A DNA stretch of 64,000 nt from Caccoplasma_A sp045587545 (GTDB lineage: Bacteria; Bacteroidota; Bacteroidia; Bacteroidales; G3-4614): the NCBI GenBank assembly GCA_045587545.1, contig JAZNCN010000007.1:46221-110220 (forward strand). The letters run 5' to 3'. Below are positions 26,267 to 33,263 of this stretch, in pieces. Position numbers and translations under genes: made by a program. The notes under the pieces are model-generated. The model was not told the DNA's origin. It did not search any database and saw only the letters and a list, made by a program, of their open reading frames with translations. The stretch's first letter is position 1. Each line of letters begins with the position of its first letter.

Positions 26267-26274
26267 TAACTTTG
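26267..26274 (+). promoter_or_regulatory. Probable -7 box of the ECF sigma operon
   Basis: TAACTTTG matches TAnnTTTG; the -33 element 19 bases upstream is only TTTT. The predicted 5' leader of about 110 bases contains the inverted repeat at 26279-26357. Confidence 0.5.
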
Positions 26275-26278
26275 CAAC

Positions 26279-26357
26279 AAACTGCGAAAATAGGCGGCAC
26301 CTCGGCATAGCTCAAACAAGTTTGGCTCTGCTCTCGGTTTGCTCTATTTTTGCAGTA
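26279..26357 (-). repeat. Inverted REP-like element in the sigma factor leader
   Basis: Outer arms ACTGCGAAAATAG and CTATTTTTGCAGT pair over 13 positions with one G-T wobble. Read on the minus strand, the interior has GAGAGCAGAG, a CAAAC-tt-GTTTG palindrome and TATGCCGAG. It is thus a member of the same family as the composite repeats, in opposite orientation to copy 2. Confidence 0.7.
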
Positions 26358-26392
26358 TGTAATTTATAAACAAAAATATAACGAACATTTAA

Positions 26393-26950
26393 ATGGCACA
26401 ATTTGATGAAGATAAAATCACCGAAGAGTTGAGACACCCCGATACTTGCAGAGATGCTTTTTCGGAGGTGGTTAAACATTTCAGCCGCTCGTTATATTGG
26501 CAAATAAGAAGAATGGTTTTATCGCATGATGATGCGGACGATATATTGCAAAATACTTTTTTAAAGGCTTGGAGCAACATTGAACTTTTTAGGGGTGAGG
26601 CAAAATTATCAACATGGCTCTATCGCATTGCTGTTAATGAGAGTATAAATTTCTTGAATAAACAGAAAAAAATGCAGAATATTCCTGTTGAGGAGGAGTA
26701 TGAGTTTATGATTAATCGCCTTGAGAGTGATGAATATTTTGACGGAGACGAAATTCAAAAGACATTGCAAGAGGCTATTTTAACGCTCCCCGAGAAACAG
26801 CGTATGGTCTTTAACATGAAGTATTTTGACGAAATGAAATATGAAGACATTTCGGATATTTTAGGCACTTCGGTTGGTGCTTTGAAAGCTACTTATCATC
26901 ATGCCGTAAAAAAAATAGAAACTTTTGTAAAATCTAAGTCGGTTGATTAA
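26393..26950 (+). CDS. ECF-type RNA polymerase sigma factor
   Basis: The 185-residue sigma-70 family protein has region 2 (SLYWQIRRMVLSHDDADDILQNTFLKAW and FRGEAKLSTWLYRIA) and region 4 (LPEKQRMVFNMKYFDEMKYEDISDILG and VGALKATYHHAVKKIE). It directs RNA polymerase to a specific, probably envelope-related regulon. The next three genes encode a one-TM protein, a Spy-like secreted protein and a SPOR lipoprotein, in the same direction and closely spaced. This suggests one operon and an anti-sigma role for the membrane protein. Confidence 0.93.
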   Translation: MAQFDEDKITEELRHPDTCRDAFSEVVKHFSRSLYWQIRRMVLSHDDADDILQNTFLKAWSNIELFRGEAKLSTWLYRIAVNESINFLNKQKKMQNIPVEEEYEFMINRLESDEYFDGDEIQKTLQEAILTLPEKQRMVFNMKYFDEMKYEDISDILGTSVGALKATYHHAVKKIETFVKSKSVD

Positions 26951-26997
26951 ACCTTTAATAATACCATTTGTCAAAAAGGTGAAATAATAAAAAATAT

Positions 26998-27354
26998 ATG
27001 AATAAAGATATATTGGACATAATCAACAAAAAGAGCGGAATGAAAGCCCCTGATGGCTACTTTGAGTCGCTTAACGAAAGGATTATGCAAAATCTGCCGA
27101 AAAAGGAGATTACGGAAGAATATAATCCTCCTATTACTTTCTGGACCATGGCTAAACCATGGGTTTATATGGCTGCCATGTTTGCAGGTATTGCTCTTAT
27201 GTTTAAAGTCTTTACTTGGACCGGTGGCGATTTTGTCAATTCTAATACCGAGGCTAAAGCTGTAGAAACAGAGACTGAATCGGTTGAGGATTTTATTTTC
27301 TATAATAACGTCTCGGACTACGCAATTTATGAGTTCTTGGCTGAGGGTGATTAA
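26998..27354 (+). CDS. Single-TM protein, probable anti-sigma partner
   Basis: The 118-residue protein starts with a cytoplasmic-type stretch (MNKDILDIINKKSGMKAPDGYFESLNERI). One hydrophobic segment follows at about residues 58-76 (WVYMAAMFAGIALMFKVFTW), then an acidic C-terminal tail ending YEFLAEGD. This layout, 47 bases after an ECF sigma gene, is that of small anti-sigma or sigma-modulating proteins. No zinc anti-sigma or FecR motif is visible, so the assignment rests on context. Confidence 0.7.
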   Translation: MNKDILDIINKKSGMKAPDGYFESLNERIMQNLPKKEITEEYNPPITFWTMAKPWVYMAAMFAGIALMFKVFTWTGGDFVNSNTEAKAVETETESVEDFIFYNNVSDYAIYEFLAEGD

Positions 27355-27406
27355 TATTACAATTGCTGAAAATAGGAAAACCACATTTATTAAAACAATA
27401 AATATT

Positions 27407-27889
27407 ATGAGAAACTTCTTTATAATATCTCTTATAGCTCTATTCCCCTTTATAGGAGTATATGCTCAAAACCCAAACAACGGGAATTGCAATAATAAAG
27501 GTAATTGCAGCCGTTCTGAGATGATGGCTAAATTTATGGAAAAGAAAAAGGCTTATCTTAAAAGCTGTATTCCTTTGAATGATAGCGAGGCTGAAGCTTT
27601 CTTCACTCTATACAACGAAATGGAGAAGAAAAAATTTGAGATTTCTATTGCTACATTCAAAAAAGCAAGAGAGATAAAAAAAGCCGTAGGAGATATTAGC
27701 GATGAGGTATATGCTAAATCGGCAGACGAATTGGCTGCACTATCAACAAAGATTGCAACTATTGAGAGTGAATATTTTGAGAAAATTAAAAAAATTCTAA
27801 CTCCCAAACAGATGTTTATGTTCTTTCAGTGTAACCACAGCTTTGGTAAAGAGATGATTAAGAAAGAGCAACAGAAACAAGCAGAATAA
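27407..27889 (+). CDS. Secreted Spy/CpxP-like helical protein
   Basis: The 160-residue protein has a signal peptide (FFIISLIALFPFIGVYA) and then a mostly helical, Lys/Glu-rich body. Near the C-terminus is LTPKQMFMFF, resembling the LTxxQ motif of Spy/CpxP periplasmic chaperones. An upstream in-frame start at 27284 would overlap the preceding gene and place the signal peptide internally, so 27407 is chosen. Two Cys pairs near residues 26-33 and a later Cys may form disulfides. It is probably part of the sigma factor's envelope-stress operon. Confidence 0.75.
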   Translation: MRNFFIISLIALFPFIGVYAQNPNNGNCNNKGNCSRSEMMAKFMEKKKAYLKSCIPLNDSEAEAFFTLYNEMEKKKFEISIATFKKAREIKKAVGDISDEVYAKSADELAALSTKIATIESEYFEKIKKILTPKQMFMFFQCNHSFGKEMIKKEQQKQAE

Positions 27890-27922
27890 AAAAGACAATA
27901 ACGAATTATATATTTTAATACT

Positions 27923-28429
27923 ATGAAATTTACTAACATTTTTACATTGGCAATTATTGCCACTTTTATTTTGGTTGGCTGTAAGGCAAAAGAGAGCACA
28001 TATAAAGCTGCATACGAATTGGCTCAACAAAAGAACTTGGCTGATGAGTCGGTTAATACAGTGAAACCTGCAACAGTAGAGGAAGAGGTTGCAAAACCTG
28101 CAGAAGAGATTCCTGTTGTTAAGGTTGAGACTCCTGCCGTTAAAGTTACTACAGAGAAAGTTACTACTGTTGATGCAGGCGATTCGGGCAAACTTAAAAA
28201 ATTCAATGTTATTGTTGGAACTTTCTCAATAACCACAAATGCCAACGGACTTAAAAACAGTTTGGTTTCAGACGGATATAATGCTTTTATAGTTCAAAAC
28301 GCGAAAGGGTGGTACAGAGTTGTTGCTGCAAGTTTTGATACAAGAGAGTCTGCAACAGAGTTCCGCGAAACAATAAAACAACGCTATACAGGCAAATTTG
28401 ATGACGCTTGGTTGTTGGTTAACGAATAA
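27923..28429 (+). CDS. SPOR-domain lipoprotein
   Basis: The 168-residue protein has a lipoprotein signal (FILVGC). A Val/Glu/Pro-rich linker (about 40-88) is followed by a SPOR domain (about 95-168: KKFNVIVGTFSITTNANGLK, GWYRVVAASFDTRESA). SPOR domains bind denuded peptidoglycan glycan strands, often at the division site. It is the last gene of the sigma operon, followed by a strong terminator at 28453. Confidence 0.87.
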   Translation: MKFTNIFTLAIIATFILVGCKAKESTYKAAYELAQQKNLADESVNTVKPATVEEEVAKPAEEIPVVKVETPAVKVTTEKVTTVDAGDSGKLKKFNVIVGTFSITTNANGLKNSLVSDGYNAFIVQNAKGWYRVVAASFDTRESATEFRETIKQRYTGKFDDAWLLVNE

Positions 28430-28452
28430 AAATAACAACATTATATTTTGAA

Positions 28453-28489
28453 GGGAGTGTCTAACAAGTTTTTTAGACACTCCCTTTTT
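28453..28489 (+). terminator. Terminator of the sigma factor operon
   Basis: GGGAGTGTCT and AGACACTCCC form a perfect 10-bp stem with a 11-nt loop, followed by TTTTTA. Confidence 0.9.
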
Positions 28490-28503
28490 ATTAGAAGTTG
28501 TAT

Positions 28504-28603
28504 AACAAGAGGGATTTCAAGGCTTGCGTAGCCCGAAAAAGCGGAGTTTACTCGGCGTAAATGAGCATTTTGAGGGCAAGCGTAATGCAGAAATCACCTT
28601 GTT
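28504..28603. repeat. 100-bp element with terminal inverted repeats (MITE- or REP-like)
   Basis: AACAAGAGGGATTTC at 28504-28518 is nearly the reverse complement of GAAATCACCTTGTT at 28590-28603. Inner segments GGCTTGCGTA and GGGCAAGCG are also complementary, and a third stem-like unit (GAGTTTACtcggcGTAAATG) lies at the centre. No coding capacity. Transposition origin is only inferred. Confidence 0.55.
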
Positions 28604-28664
28604 AGACAGCTTCTTCATTATGACACAACCCTATTGTACTCTAAGATAGCTGTGTATTATCATG

Positions 28665-28723
28665 AAAAAAAAAGAAAACTCTATTCTTTTTTAAAGCAAT
28701 AGCTTTTACAAGGATAGAGTCTT
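28665..28723 (-). terminator. Terminator after the 28754 gene
   Basis: On the minus strand ACTCTAT (28714-28720) and ATAGAGT (28678-28684) pair around a long loop, followed by TTTCTTTTTTTTT. Confidence 0.7.
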
Positions 28724-28753
28724 CTTTTGAATATTCAAATTAAATATACCTGA

Positions 28754-29341
28754 TTATTGTTCTAATGTCATCACCTCAACTTTCAACTTAGATGTTGTGA
28801 AGAACGCAAAATATGGAGAGTTCAAAGGTTTACGCCATCTAAATACCTCCATATTGTTGTATGATATAATATAACTTCCTCCTTTGCGCTCAATAACTAA
28901 ATCAATTGTCTGGTTCTTGCCCTCTTTAAGTTTTATTCTTATAGTTTCGCCTTTAGTTTTATCTATACCATCATTGTACTGATACGCCATAAACTTTTCA
29001 GGCTCAAAAAGGAATGCCAATTTGTTAAAATCTTCGTCTCTATCAATCAAAACTCCGAACTTCTCTCCCTCTTCAATTTTAGGAACAAGAAGTTTTGCTG
29101 TAATTTTAAAATCCAACTCGGGATTAATTGGCAAATCAGTATGACACCATATTGCAGCAAGGTCATCACTCAATTTATTCAACTCAAGATAACCTCCCAT
29201 AATAAGGGTTGACATCTCTTTGTCGGCATATTCAGACCAATTAAATTTTGAAGAACCTTCAAAATCCTCTACTATTTTAAATTGTGCTTTTGCTGTAAAT
29301 ACTATTGTAAGCACAAGTATTAAAGAAAATAACCTCTTCAT
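28754..29341 (-). CDS. Secreted LamG/concanavalin-like domain protein
   Basis: The 195-residue protein has a signal peptide (LFSLILVLTIVFTAKA). The rest looks like a beta-sandwich of the LamG/3-keto-disaccharide-hydrolase type: IVEDFEGSSKFNWSEYADKE, GEKFGVLIDRDEDFNKLAFLF, QTIDLVIERKGGSYIISYNNMEVFRW. Such folds usually bind carbohydrate or act as structural modules. No catalytic residues can be assigned. It lies 2 bases after the PEGA gene and is cotranscribed with it. Confidence 0.75.
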   Translation of the reverse strand: MKRLFSLILVLTIVFTAKAQFKIVEDFEGSSKFNWSEYADKEMSTLIMGGYLELNKLSDDLAAIWCHTDLPINPELDFKITAKLLVPKIEEGEKFGVLIDRDEDFNKLAFLFEPEKFMAYQYNDGIDKTKGETIRIKLKEGKNQTIDLVIERKGGSYIISYNNMEVFRWRKPLNSPYFAFFTTSKLKVEVMTLEQ

Positions 29342-29343
29342 AA

Positions 29344-30012
29344 CTATTTACCTCCTAAACGTTGTTGCATTTCATTAATAAGTGGCTCATATTTTTTAAT
29401 TACACGTGGCCATTGACGAAAACCTTGTTCTCCATAGCTTTCCAATGGAGCAATCTCTGATGATATCTTTATTTGATATGCCAATCCCTCATTTATAACT
29501 TGTTTTATTTGAACCATTGTTCTTACTTTAACTTCAGCCATAGGGAAAGTTGCCACTGACCAAGCTGTATTCATAAATCCCGATGATTTGTCTGCAGTTT
29601 TAACCTCATCGAAATAGTTCAATAAAACAGAAGATAATATTTTCCATGCAGTATCTTCGTCAAGACTCTCACGGCATTGAATAGTAAAATATCTGTTTGC
29701 CAATTCTGTTGCAACAGATCCCATAACAGAGTCATCTTCTCTTAACTCAATAGCGATAACCTTACGAGTATCGTATTTGTAAACTTTTTGTTGTTTTGAA
29801 ACATATCCCGGAGCCTCAACTTTTACCATGAAGAAGTCTTCTTTTTTGGTAAATTTTATAGGATACATTCCATCTCCTACATAGTTACCATCGATGTAAA
29901 TTTTTGCAGTCTCCGGTGTAGTTACAATTTTTCCTGGTTTTGCTTGTATGTCATCACAAACAAAAGACGCAACGCCAACAGCTGTTAGCAATGTAATGAA
30001 TAATTTTTTCAT
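29344..30012 (-). CDS. PEGA-domain secreted protein
   Basis: The 222-residue protein has a signal peptide (MKKLFITLLTAVGVASF). A PEGA domain (about 28-90: IVTTPETAKIYIDGNYVGDGMYPIKF, then FFMVKVEAPGYVSKQQKV) is followed by a ~130-residue helical/beta region with a distinct motif, MVQIKQVINEGLAYQIKISSE. PEGA domains are found in many surface proteins; the role is unknown. It heads a two-gene leftward operon behind an unusually long, structured leader. Confidence 0.8.
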   Translation of the reverse strand: MKKLFITLLTAVGVASFVCDDIQAKPGKIVTTPETAKIYIDGNYVGDGMYPIKFTKKEDFFMVKVEAPGYVSKQQKVYKYDTRKVIAIELREDDSVMGSVATELANRYFTIQCRESLDEDTAWKILSSVLLNYFDEVKTADKSSGFMNTAWSVATFPMAEVKVRTMVQIKQVINEGLAYQIKISSEIAPLESYGEQGFRQWPRVIKKYEPLINEMQQRLGGK

Positions 30013-30063
30013 AATTATTGATTTTTTTGTCGTATCGGTCCCTATACGAACATTTATTAAATG

Positions 30064-30310
30064 AAGAAAGTGCAGGGCCGACTTCGTTTATCTGCAAGAA
30101 GGCTCTGACAAAACCATTGAAAAAATAAACGATATACCCCACACTCGGATAGTATAAGGCATACACGTAAAAGTGCATAGCGATATAACTACACAAGGAG
30201 TGAGTGCTCTTCGTTATCCCTTTTCTTTGAAAACTGTCAGATTCTCTTGCAAGGATAAAAGCGAAAACACTTTCACTAAAATATGTCTGTTATATGGTTA
30301 CCCATACAAC
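30064..30310 (-). ncRNA. Candidate rod-shaped structured RNA (6S-like or long leader)
   Basis: On the minus strand, widely separated segments pair in nested order: 30268-30274 with 30066-30072, 30262-30265 with 30083-30086, 30254-30259 with 30087-30092, 30245-30251 with 30093-30099, and 30235-30241 with 30104-30110. That is about 31 base pairs interrupted by small bulges, with further stems inside (5 bp at 30128-30132/30211-30215; CACTC/GAGTG at 30142/30202). Start is predicted near 30310 from the promoter. A long rod around an open middle recalls 6S RNA. It could equally be a cis leader of the PEGA gene, since no T-tailed terminator is seen before 30012. Confidence 0.5.
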
Positions 30311-30314
30311 AATA

Positions 30315-30345
30315 CAAATTTAGATAAATTTTATAAATAAGCAAA
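30315..30345 (-). promoter_or_regulatory. Promoter for the structured RNA / PEGA operon
   Basis: On the minus strand TTTG (30342-30345), a 19-base spacer and TAAATTTG (30315-30322) exactly match the Bacteroidetes consensus. The implied leader before the PEGA start at 30012 is close to 300 bases. Confidence 0.75.
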
Positions 30346-30416
30346 ATGAAATCTAAATATGATTTATTTTTCACACAACCCAATATCTATTATAATTATA
30401 TATTGTAGTTTTTTAT

Positions 30417-30424
30417 TACCTTTG
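30417..30424 (+). promoter_or_regulatory. Probable -7 box of proA
   Basis: TACCTTTG fits TAnnTTTG and lies 26 bases before the proA start. No clear TTTG is found at -33. Confidence 0.5.
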
Positions 30425-30450
30425 TATTTATATATTTAACATTAGAGTCA

Positions 30451-31725
30451 ATGATACTTAAAGATACTTTTATAAGTGCAAGAAAAGCGGCTAACGAACT
30501 AAATCTTTTGAGTGAAGAGAAAATAAACGAAGTTCTTTTGGCTGTTGCTGAGCAAGCTGAGGCTGAGTGCGAATATATTCTTAAAGAGAATAAGCGCGAC
30601 CTTGATGCTATGGAACAAAGCGACCCTAAATATGACAGATTGATGCTTACCCAAAAGCGCATATTTGATATTGCTTCGGATATCAGAAAGGTTGCTTCTC
30701 TTCCCTCGCCTCTTGGTAGAATTCTTTGGGAAGATGTCAGACCAAACGGCATGAAGATAAGCAAAGTTTCTGTTCCGTTTGGGGTTATAGGTATTATATA
30801 TGAGGCACGCCCTAATGTTACTTTTGATGTCTTCTCGCTATGTTTTAAAGCCGGCAGTGCTTGTATCCTTAAGGGTGGCAAAGAGGCTCAATATTCAAAC
30901 AAAGCTATTACAGAAGTTATCAACAGGGTGTTGATAAAGTTTGGAATCAACTCAAACTCAGTTACTTTATTAGATAACGACAGAACTATTTCAACAGAGT
31001 TATTAACAGCTGTTGGTTATGTTGATTTAATAATACCAAGGGGTAGCAAAAACCTTATTAATTATGTAAGGGATAATGCAAAGGTTCCCGTTATTGAAAC
31101 CGGCGCCGGAATTTGCCACGCATATTTTCATGCAGAGGGCGATATTGAAAAGGGCAAAAAGATTATTTTTAACGGAAAGACAAGAAGGGTCTCGGTTTGT
31201 AATGCCATAGACTCGGTTATAATAGATAAATGCAGAGTTAGCGATTTGCCCTCTCTGTTTGCTCCGCTAAAGGAAAAAAATGTTATTGTTTATGCCGACG
31301 AAGAGTGTTTTGCCTCTCTTAAAGGAGAATACCCCGATGATTTATTGAAAAATGCCGATAACGATTCGTGGGGTACAGAGTTTTTGGATTATAAACTCTC
31401 TGTCAAGTGCGTAAATAATTACAGCGAAGCGGTTGAGCATATTGCTAAATATTCGTCAAAGCATAGCGAGGCTATTATTACTGAAAATAGAGAAGTTTCG
31501 GAACTATTCTGTAAAGAGGTTGATGCAGCATGCGTATATTGTAATGTTTCAACGGCTTTTACCGATGGAGGTCAATTTGGCTTTGGGGCAGAGATTGGCA
31601 TAAGCACTCAAAAACTACATGCAAGAGGCCCTATGGCTTTGAACGAGATTACAAGTTATAAATATATTATTCGTGGCAACGGGCAAACAAGAGATGATGC
31701 AACCGTTCAAAAATGTTGTCAATAA
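30451..31725 (+). CDS. proA: Glutamate-5-semialdehyde dehydrogenase
   Basis: This 424-residue ALDH-fold enzyme of proline biosynthesis reduces glutamyl-5-phosphate with NADPH. Family motifs include VPFGVIGIIYEARPNVTFDV, FKAGSACILKGGKEA, LIIPRGSKNLINYV and ETGAGICHAYFH. The predicted catalytic Cys is C250 in SVCNAIDSV. Length matches ProA. argF' follows directly, linking proline and arginine synthesis in one transcript. No proB is in the window. Confidence 0.94.
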   Translation: MILKDTFISARKAANELNLLSEEKINEVLLAVAEQAEAECEYILKENKRDLDAMEQSDPKYDRLMLTQKRIFDIASDIRKVASLPSPLGRILWEDVRPNGMKISKVSVPFGVIGIIYEARPNVTFDVFSLCFKAGSACILKGGKEAQYSNKAITEVINRVLIKFGINSNSVTLLDNDRTISTELLTAVGYVDLIIPRGSKNLINYVRDNAKVPVIETGAGICHAYFHAEGDIEKGKKIIFNGKTRRVSVCNAIDSVIIDKCRVSDLPSLFAPLKEKNVIVYADEECFASLKGEYPDDLLKNADNDSWGTEFLDYKLSVKCVNNYSEAVEHIAKYSSKHSEAIITENREVSELFCKEVDAACVYCNVSTAFTDGGQFGFGAEIGISTQKLHARGPMALNEITSYKYIIRGNGQTRDDATVQKCCQ

Positions 31726-31736
31726 AAAAATTAGAT

Positions 31737-32693
31737 ATGAGACACTTTACTAATGTAAACGATTTAGGCGATATTAAAGAGGCTCTTAAAGAGGCTTTTG
31801 AGGTTAAAGCCAACAGATATGGTTATAAAGAGTTAGGTAAGGACAAAACCCTTATTATGATATTTTTTAACTCAAGCCTTAGAACAAGGTTAAGCACACA
31901 AAAGGCTGCCATGAACCTTGGTATGAATGTTATGGTTTTGGATATTAATCAAGGGGCTTGGAAGTTGGAGACCGAACGCGGAGTTATAATGAACGGTGAT
32001 AAGAGCGAGCATCTTTTGGAGGCAATACCCGTTATTGGTTGCTACTGCGATGTTATTGGAGTACGTTCGTTTGCCAAATTTGAGAATAAGCAAGATGATT
32101 ATGAAGAGAAGATTATCTCGCAATTTATAAAATATTCGGGACGTCCGGTTTTTAGTATGGAGGCTGCTACACGTCACCCTCTACAAAGTTTCGCCGACCT
32201 TATCACCATTGAAGAGTACAAGAAAAAAGAGCGTCCTAAAGTTGTTTTAACTTGGGCTCCTCACCCTAAAGCTCTGCCTCAAGCAGTAGCAAACTCATTT
32301 GCCGAGTGGATAAATGCTACCGATTATGAGTTTGTTATTACTCACCCTAAAGGGTATGAACTTGACCCTAAATTTGTAGGTAATGCTATTGTTGAGTATG
32401 ACCAACGCAAAGCGTTTGAAGGAGCTGATTTTATTTATGCAAAGAATTGGTCGGCTTATGAAGACCCAAATTATGGCAAAGTGCTAAATCAAGATCCCGA
32501 TTGGACTGTAGATGCCGAGAAAATGGCACTTACCAATAATGCTTATTTTATGCACTGTCTTCCTGTAAGGCGCAACATGATTGTTTCGGACGATGTTATT
32601 GAATCGCCTCAATCAATTGTGATACCTGAGGCCGCTAATCGCGAAATATCGGCACAGGTTGTTTTGAAAAGGATTTTGGAAGGATTGAAATAA
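31737..32693 (+). CDS. argF': N-succinylornithine carbamoyltransferase
   Basis: The 318-residue transcarbamylase belongs to the Bacteroidetes arginine pathway that uses N-succinyl- rather than free or acetylated ornithine. The carbamoyl-phosphate motif SSLRTR is at 46-51, and HPLQSFADL and HCLPVRRN follow. The start at 31737 (MRHFTNV) fits the known B. fragilis N-terminus; an in-frame ATG at 31713 would overlap proA by 13 bases. The residue that sets acetyl versus succinyl specificity (GDKxEHLLEA, position 90) is Ser here, not the Pro I recall in B. fragilis. Confidence 0.92.
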   Translation: MRHFTNVNDLGDIKEALKEAFEVKANRYGYKELGKDKTLIMIFFNSSLRTRLSTQKAAMNLGMNVMVLDINQGAWKLETERGVIMNGDKSEHLLEAIPVIGCYCDVIGVRSFAKFENKQDDYEEKIISQFIKYSGRPVFSMEAATRHPLQSFADLITIEEYKKKERPKVVLTWAPHPKALPQAVANSFAEWINATDYEFVITHPKGYELDPKFVGNAIVEYDQRKAFEGADFIYAKNWSAYEDPNYGKVLNQDPDWTVDAEKMALTNNAYFMHCLPVRRNMIVSDDVIESPQSIVIPEAANREISAQVVLKRILEGLK

Positions 32694-32718
32694 TATTGTA
32701 AATTCATAACATATATAT

Positions 32719-32763
32719 TATAGAGAGAAAGGGGCGATAAAAAATCGCCCCTTTCTCTCTATA
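32719..32763. terminator. Bidirectional hairpin between argF' and trxA
   Basis: A perfect 19-bp stem (32719-32737 with 32745-32763, 7-nt A-rich loop) lies between two convergent genes. There is no separate T run, but the arm itself is CT-rich. Confidence 0.75.
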
Positions 32764-32776
32764 TTGCAAATATATT

Positions 32777-33091
32777 CTACAAATGTGCTTCTATCTTTTT
32801 TTGTATTTCAGCTTTGGTTAATGCGCCAACTAAGCGATCGACCAACTCTCCTTTTTTAAAGAATAATAATGTAGGTATATTGCGGACACTATAATTATCA
32901 CTCAAATCGTAGTTGTCATCAACATTGCATTTTCCTATTATTGCTTTTCCTTCATATTCCGATGCAAGTTCATCTATTACCGGCGCAATTCTTTTACATG
33001 GGCCACACCACTCTGCCCATAAATCAATTATAACTAATTTTTCGTTTGAGAGTACCTCTTGATAGTTAGCGTCTGTAACCTCCAATGCCAT
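32777..33091 (-). CDS. trxA: Thioredoxin
   Basis: The 104-residue cytoplasmic thioredoxin has the active site WCGPC at 28-32 and the cis-Pro motif IPTLLFF. It reduces protein disulfides and serves ribonucleotide reductase and other enzymes. It is a single-gene unit, convergent with argF' and followed upstream by dnaE in the same direction with a 170-base gap. A second, exported thioredoxin lies at 51796. Confidence 0.95.
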   Translation of the reverse strand: MALEVTDANYQEVLSNEKLVIIDLWAEWCGPCKRIAPVIDELASEYEGKAIIGKCNVDDNYDLSDNYSVRNIPTLLFFKKGELVDRLVGALTKAEIQKKIEAHL

Positions 33092-33263
33092 ATTTTATAT
33101 TTTTAATATCGAGGACTACATTGCAATAATCAGCCTCCTCGACCACATGACTGTTATTGCTTATGTTTTATATACTTCACAAATATATAAATAACTTTTA
33201 ATATTGCAATCTTTTATACAAATAACTTTTCAACAATTATTTTAAATATTTGTCTTCAAAAGA

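Noticed and set aside
26998..27354. FecR-type or zinc-binding anti-sigma factor
   Set aside because: No FecR domain and no HxxxCxxC motif are visible; only size, one TM segment and position support a sigma partner.
27284..27406. Longer N-terminus for the Spy-like protein
   Set aside because: It would overlap the preceding gene and bury the signal peptide about 41 residues inside the protein.
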